DNA from: Clostridiales bacterium
GTDB taxonomy: Bacteria; Bacillota_A; Clostridia; Saccharofermentanales; Saccharofermentanaceae
Direction: 5' to 3'
NCBI GenBank assembly: GCA_017649745.1
Contig: JAGCGE010000189.1
Span: forward strand, 1-6,009
Length of the DNA: 6,009 bases
In this document: positions 4,943-6,009 of the stretch, one piece after another
Layout: every line of letters starts with the position of its first letter
How positions within the stretch are numbered: the stretch's first letter is position 1
The notes under the pieces: model-generated
The model's input: the letters and a program-made list of their open reading frames with translations, nothing else
Told to the model about the DNA's origin: nothing
Databases searched by the model: none
Translations under genes and position numbers: made by a program

Positions 4943-6009
4943 TTAAAATTTCACAAAAGAACGTTCATTAAAATTCTTCTTTTTCTTTAAAGCTAACATA
5001 ATAGCTTTGTCAATGTTGGAAGAACTAATCAAATGATAATAATACAACTCTATAAAAGGCGTATTAATTCTGTCAATTCGCCCTGCAGCTTGAACCATAA
5101 CCTTGTAAGAATAATTCTGCGAGAAGAACACGATAGTATCGGTAAGTGTGCAGTTCCAACCTTCACACCCCGCTGTGTACTGAACCAGGTAAGCCCATTC
5201 ATCAGCATCCGGAACGGCCTCATGTCTATGCCCATTCCATTCGCTAAAGGGGATTCCTTTATTGTTAAACAGCGCCCTTAACATATCGAGTTCCGCATTG
5301 AAGTTGTAAAATACTATGATTTTCTTTTTCAAGCAGAAGATTCTCCATAATGCTTCAAACCTTGAACGATCCGTATTAACAAGACGCCTTAAAAGTAAGC
5401 ACATCTTACCAGCGTCTTCAATCGGTTCCTGATCATATGGATCCCAACGATCCTTGAATATTGTACTATAGACATCTTTGTCGTAATCGCATTGTACATT
5501 CTTATGGATTTGCTCAGTTGTTCTTTGGTCTGGCATCATAACAAGAAGCGATCTTCTATAGTTCTCAAGTTTTGATACTCCAATGTATCGCTCAATCTTT
5601 GGGAATTTAGAAAACCTTGAAAATACACAATGCTCTCTGTTAAATTCCGTTTTATTCTTGTAAAACCCATGAGCTAAGAACAGTGTTAAATAATCACTAT
5701 AAGAATCGCCTGGTGTAGCGGAAAGTAAAATCCATTTGTTTGACTTAACGATGGTTAAAAAGAACTTGGACCAAGCGCCAGTGGTTACTAAACGCTGTTC
5801 GTCAAATATAAAAAACGCTCCTTGCTCTTTAGCGTATTTACCAATATTATTCCAACTATCGACAATTACTTCTACTGGCGAAGCATCGTTGTAAGTGAGG
5901 CCGAAAGGGATCGCCTCTTCTTCCCACTCAAGCTTGTCTCGTTTAGCGGCGGTTGTTATGATTATTAAAGTTTTCTTATCGCCTTTATAATCATCAAGAT
6001 AATAAGACA
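4943..6009 (-). CDS. SNF2/DEAD-like phage helicase, N-terminus cut off
   Basis: The frame is open from the right window edge to TAA at 4945-4943, giving about 354 visible residues. The N-terminal part with the ATP-binding Walker A loop lies outside. Visible superfamily-2 motifs in order: ITAAKRDKLEWEEE (motif Ia-like region); FIFDEQ (DE box, codons 5806-5795); LLSATPS (motif III, SATP at 5722-5711); KKIIVFYNF (motif IV region); TAGCEGWNC with TDTIVFFSQNYS (motif V region); and QAAGRIDR (motif VI, 5092-5069), followed by NTPFIELYYYHL. This pattern is familiar from helicases in the replication modules of siphoviruses of Firmicutes. It should use ATP to move on or remodel DNA, probably in replication or recombination. 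The Met pair near 5539 is internal, since the catalytic DE and SAT motifs lie upstream of it in the same open frame. No frameshift is seen. Confidence 0.9.
   Translation of the reverse strand, partial: SYYLDDYKGDKKTLIIITTAAKRDKLEWEEEAIPFGLTYNDASPVEVIVDSWNNIGKYAKEQGAFFIFDEQRLVTTGAWSKFFLTIVKSNKWILLSATPGDSYSDYLTLFLAHGFYKNKTEFNREHCVFSRFSKFPKIERYIGVSKLENYRRSLLVMMPDQRTTEQIHKNVQCDYDKDVYSTIFKDRWDPYDQEPIEDAGKMCLLLRRLVNTDRSRFEALWRIFCLKKKIIVFYNFNAELDMLRALFNNKGIPFSEWNGHRHEAVPDADEWAYLVQYTAGCEGWNCTLTDTIVFFSQNYSYKVMVQAAGRIDRINTPFIELYYYHLISSSNIDKAIMLALKKKKNFNERSFVKF

Larger units (their letters stand above)
2233..5621 (-). repeat. Oriented heptamer family TTCAAGG (13 copies)
   Basis: The exact minus-strand heptamer TTCAAGG (CCTTGAA on the plus strand) starts at plus positions 2233, 2388, 2417, 3816, 3898, 4004, 4470, 4625, 4808, 4875, 5360, 5452 and 5615. 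Flanking bases favour ATTCAAGG(A/T)T. I find no copy in the opposite orientation. A random 7-mer would be expected about 0.4 times per strand here. It is read as Phe-Lys, Gln-Gly and Ser-Arg in different genes, so all three codon frames are used and protein sequence or codon choice does not explain it. Function unknown. Confidence 0.6.

Noticed and set aside
4943..5539. Helicase C-terminal half as a separate 198-residue gene starting at 5539
   Set aside because: The same frame is open to the right edge and contains the DE box and SATP motifs, so the Met pair at 5539-5534 is internal.
1..6009. Stop-codon reassignment, as in some gut phages
   Set aside because: All visible genes end in TAA or TGA and remain open under the standard bacterial code. 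No gene is broken by in-frame TAG, though TAG is also not seen as a terminator among these seven genes.
1..6009. tRNA genes, CRISPR array, insertion sequence or attachment site
   Set aside because: I found no cloverleaf-like sequence, no regularly spaced direct repeats, no transposase and no terminal inverted repeats. The TTCAAGG copies are irregularly spaced within genes and are not a CRISPR array.

Overview
The window reads as part of a tailed double-stranded DNA bacteriophage or prophage genome, probably of a Gram-positive (Firmicutes-type) host. The reasons are the compact minus-strand gene order with overlapping genes, strong AGGAGG-type ribosome binding sites, and protein families I recognise from siphoviruses of Firmicutes: a SNF2-like phage helicase, VRR-NUC and RecB-type nucleases, and a large DFDGD protein next to a small conserved protein usually found just before the terminase. 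There are no host housekeeping genes, tRNAs, rRNAs, CRISPR arrays or insertion sequences. The host assignment is inference.

All seven credible genes are on the minus strand and are transcribed from right to left. In that order they are: a right-edge-truncated helicase (4943-6009); an unrecognised 70-residue protein (4714-4926); an AP2/NUMOD-type DNA-binding protein with an AT-hook-like start (4257-4724); a VRR-NUC nuclease (3811-4113); a RecB/Cas4-type PD-(D/E)XK nuclease (3282-3839); a 918-residue protein carrying the DFDGD metal-binding signature of two-barrel RNA polymerases (467-3223); and an 80-residue conserved phage protein starting at TTG (221-463). Positions 1-220 are non-coding and AT-rich, with a cluster of AAAGC-type motifs and a GC-rich hairpin at the left edge.

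The helicase and the two nucleases look like a DNA replication or recombination module. The AP2 protein may be a domesticated remnant of a homing endonuclease. The DFDGD protein is the most interesting gene. Its order of features (helix-turn-helix segments, a first candidate barrel with lysines, an R-x-P motif, DFDGD, an IDA-x-KH motif, and a C-terminal helix-turn-helix) matches the layout expected of a one-polypeptide relative of the beta/beta' polymerase core, similar in concept to YonO of SPbeta and the crAss-like phage polymerase.

Three DNA- or RNA-level signals are not explained by the genes. First, the heptamer TTCAAGG occurs 13 times on the coding strand, in all three codon frames, and never on the other strand by my reading. 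Second, an inverted repeat in the leader of the DFDGD gene can fold into a 13-bp stem that buries its ribosome binding site. Third, the 12-mer CTTTTATATTTT is shared by two gene leaders, and a 10-base core of it lies in a third gap.
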